Positions 61,926-64,000 of a stretch of 64,000 nucleotides of DNA are shown here, piece by piece. This DNA comes from Aplidium turbinatum. Its lineage: Eukaryota > Chordata > Ascidiacea > Aplousobranchia > Polyclinidae. Where the stretch lies: assembly GCA_918807975.1 (NCBI GenBank), contig OU964925.1, forward strand, positions 4,316,798-4,380,797. The letters are read 5' to 3'. The notes under the pieces were generated by a model that was given only the letters and a program-made list of their open reading frames with translations, did no database searches and had not been told where the DNA came from. A program made the translations under genes and the position numbers. Each line of letters starts with the position of its first letter. Positions within the stretch are counted from its first letter, which is position 1.

Positions 61926-64000
61926 ATTCGTTGCTTCGTTTTCTCATTTCAAGCAGATGGTTTTACATCGTTTAATTCCAAAACAAACCGATCAACCAGC
62001 ATAAATGTTTTTGTTATAACTTAGAAGCGGTGAAACTCTTGTTGTTCTGGTGCAGAAATGCTTTGCTACCGGATTGGTAGTGCACTTTATTTCTGATCCT
62101 TTTTGTCAACAAATCAAATGATTTTAAAGAATATTTTAGTCGAAAACCACCCCTTTATATCTATCAACAAATATAATTTTTTTTAACAAATTCAATTGAA
62201 AGATATAGTGGGCTATAGGCTACATTTTATACTCCAAGTAAATTGAAAACATATGGTTGCTTTGTTTGTTTCCAAAAGGACTCGCAAAAGCAGAGGAGAT
62301 ACAACAGTCAACGACGCGTTGAAATAACAAAACGGTCATTCTGTGTCAAATTCTCACCACAATGCAACAGACGAGCTGTTACCTATTTCCAAACGTCCTT
62401 TCATTTATTTAACAAGCAAAATTTGTGGTTTAACATTGTTTTAAAAACGCGGGAGTGCTTTAAATCTTGCGATAAAACGATGCCAAAACGGCAGCCCTAT
62501 TTTCCGGATACCAGTTTGATGTCAGCACTTTTGAAATGAAATTGTGTACGTCTACGCAAGAACTCTCATCTATAATTTTAAATATATTTTCCAATAGTAT
62601 ACATATACATGGAGTCAAAGACACACATTATCGTGAGCCTGGAGTGATAAAAAGATAGACCCTCGCCCCAGGAGCTGATACGAAGAAGAAGAATAGTAGA
62701 CACTCAGGAATATTATTAAATTGAAAACAATTTCAACCTTGGTTGGTTTATCAGATTTGTGAGATTCAGTTCTGGATTTATTGATTTATCTCTGTTTGGG
62801 CGGTAAGTAATCCAGCAGCACGAATCTGTCAGCAGCACGTAAAAATATTGCTTCTTGAAATGACTAAAAAGTGACCAAAAGAGGAATATATTTGTCAAAA
62901 CTTTCTGGGGGGCAAGCCCCTCACACCCCCTTTCCGTTTCATTTATTCGCACATTAAGTTTTACACTGCATTGTTCATTTATGTTATAAATTTTACTTTG
63001 TTAAAACTCTGGTCCTTTCCAAGTTTTTTTCTAGATCACCTTCTGCATTGTTGGCACACCCTATTAACTACTTTTTCTATGTTGTTGTTTAAGTTGTTGT
63101 TTACTCTTTGCTAAAATGATGAACGTAAATTTTTTTTCTACATTGAAAGATTTCAGGTCCTAAACATTGAAAGATTTCTGGCCCTATTTTTAAGAACAAT
63201 CACTAAACATATGGGCCTACTAGTGGATTTCGGGGGGGGGGGGTGTGGGGGCAGAGATAGTGCTCACACGCCCCTGTGTAGGCTACTTTGTCAGCATTGC
63301 TACTTTCTGCATGTTCATAACTTGAATTGTTATTTTAACAGATCTAGAATTGCGAAGCAGTTTACACCAGTCTTTTCCATAAACATACCTGAAATAACCA
63401 AAGTCACCCCAATTCACCTCATGCTCTAAGTAGATTTATTTTGTTTAAATATTGATCTATGATGCTTTGTAAATACGAAAATTGGTGTAGTCAAAGAAGT
63501 GTGTATCTAAACGTAATAAAGTTATATCAATGGTAATATATTTTAAAATATAAAAGCAACAAACACCCGTTTGCATTGCATTGCGTTGCAGTACTAGATT
63601 GACCTGATCATTCAATTATTGGCTAAAAATATAAAACTTGAACTAAAAAATTAAAGCTTTAAAATAACAAGACTCTGCTTCAATTTCCTGATCGACCATA
63701 ATAACTTAGGATATAAGCAAACGCTATTGCGGCTGCTTATCTGGAACGTGGCCTTTGGAGTTATGGCTAGCAGCTGCTAAGCCACATTTGTGAGCAATTC
63801 TAAAAAGCCTAGCTTTTCAAAAGTAAAGTCTTTTCAAAAGTAAAGTGTTTGTCGAGGTTACTAACGGTTCGGAAAACCTTTTGCAGTTGCCTTGGGCTTG
63901 ATAATACTACAAAAAATGATAAAACTTTATGCACAAATAGCACCAGTACAACTTTGCATGCCAGCCTGCTTGAGAAATCAAGACAATGACTAGAGATATC
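61926..64000. other. Unassigned right end of window
   Basis: No gene supported. A 98-codon frame at 62243-62539 lacks a start and homology. At 62590-62695 the end TACGAAGAAGAAGAATAG looks like the 3' tail of a truncated retroposon. A G-run at 63230-63252 followed by CACGCCCCTGTG may be a MITE end. Confidence 0.35.

Noticed and set aside
62243-62539. 98-codon frame
   Set aside because: No ATG, no clear acceptor with good context, no recognisable motif. Left as unassigned.

Overview
The window is AT-rich animal nuclear DNA. Its genes have many introns with GT-AG sites, the spacers carry tRNA-derived SINEs and LINE 3' ends, and DNA transposons are very dense. Two protein genes can be followed exon by exon with consistent splice phases: the 3' part of a class A GPCR at about 110-4807, and a complete 13-exon ERK5 (MAPK7) orthologue at 19163-36527. 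ERK5 and the receptor point to an invertebrate metazoan. A tunicate or other lower deuterostome seems plausible from the intron pattern and repeat load, but the sequence alone does not prove it.

Layout. 1-4930: five GPCR exons (TM3 end to C-tail), with MITEs and foldbacks in the introns and a poly(A) signal after the stop. 5080-18370: a repeat block of nested hAT-type elements bounded by 8-bp target duplications, a decayed hAT transposase gene, and several tRNA-SINEs. 18726-18930: a probable terminal exon of a minus-strand gene that converges on nothing visible and lies tail-out just upstream of ERK5. 19163-36527: ERK5. Its introns hold a 3.8-kb transposon with TIRs of about 0.93 kb that encode protein, a Penelope- or foldback-like palindrome, a hAT relic, a 5'-truncated LINE and small palindromic MITEs. 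36502-38045: the ERK5 stop region. A 37-bp minisatellite includes the last ERK5 codons, and a 1.1-kb MITE sits inside its first unit and supplies the present stop codon. 38046-64000: no multi-exon gene was recognised. This part holds a large nested hAT cluster (41128-46720), SINEs, LINE ends, palindromic MITEs and long stretches of unassigned AT-rich DNA, plus one possible first exon at 60495-60585.

The most notable results are the MITE-supplied stop codon of ERK5, the minisatellite grown from the ERK5 3' coding end, and a transposon family whose inverted repeats encode the N-terminal part of its own transposase, leaving an intact N-terminal-only reading frame in the opposite arm. No LTR retrovirus-like, Polinton-like or toxin genes were seen.
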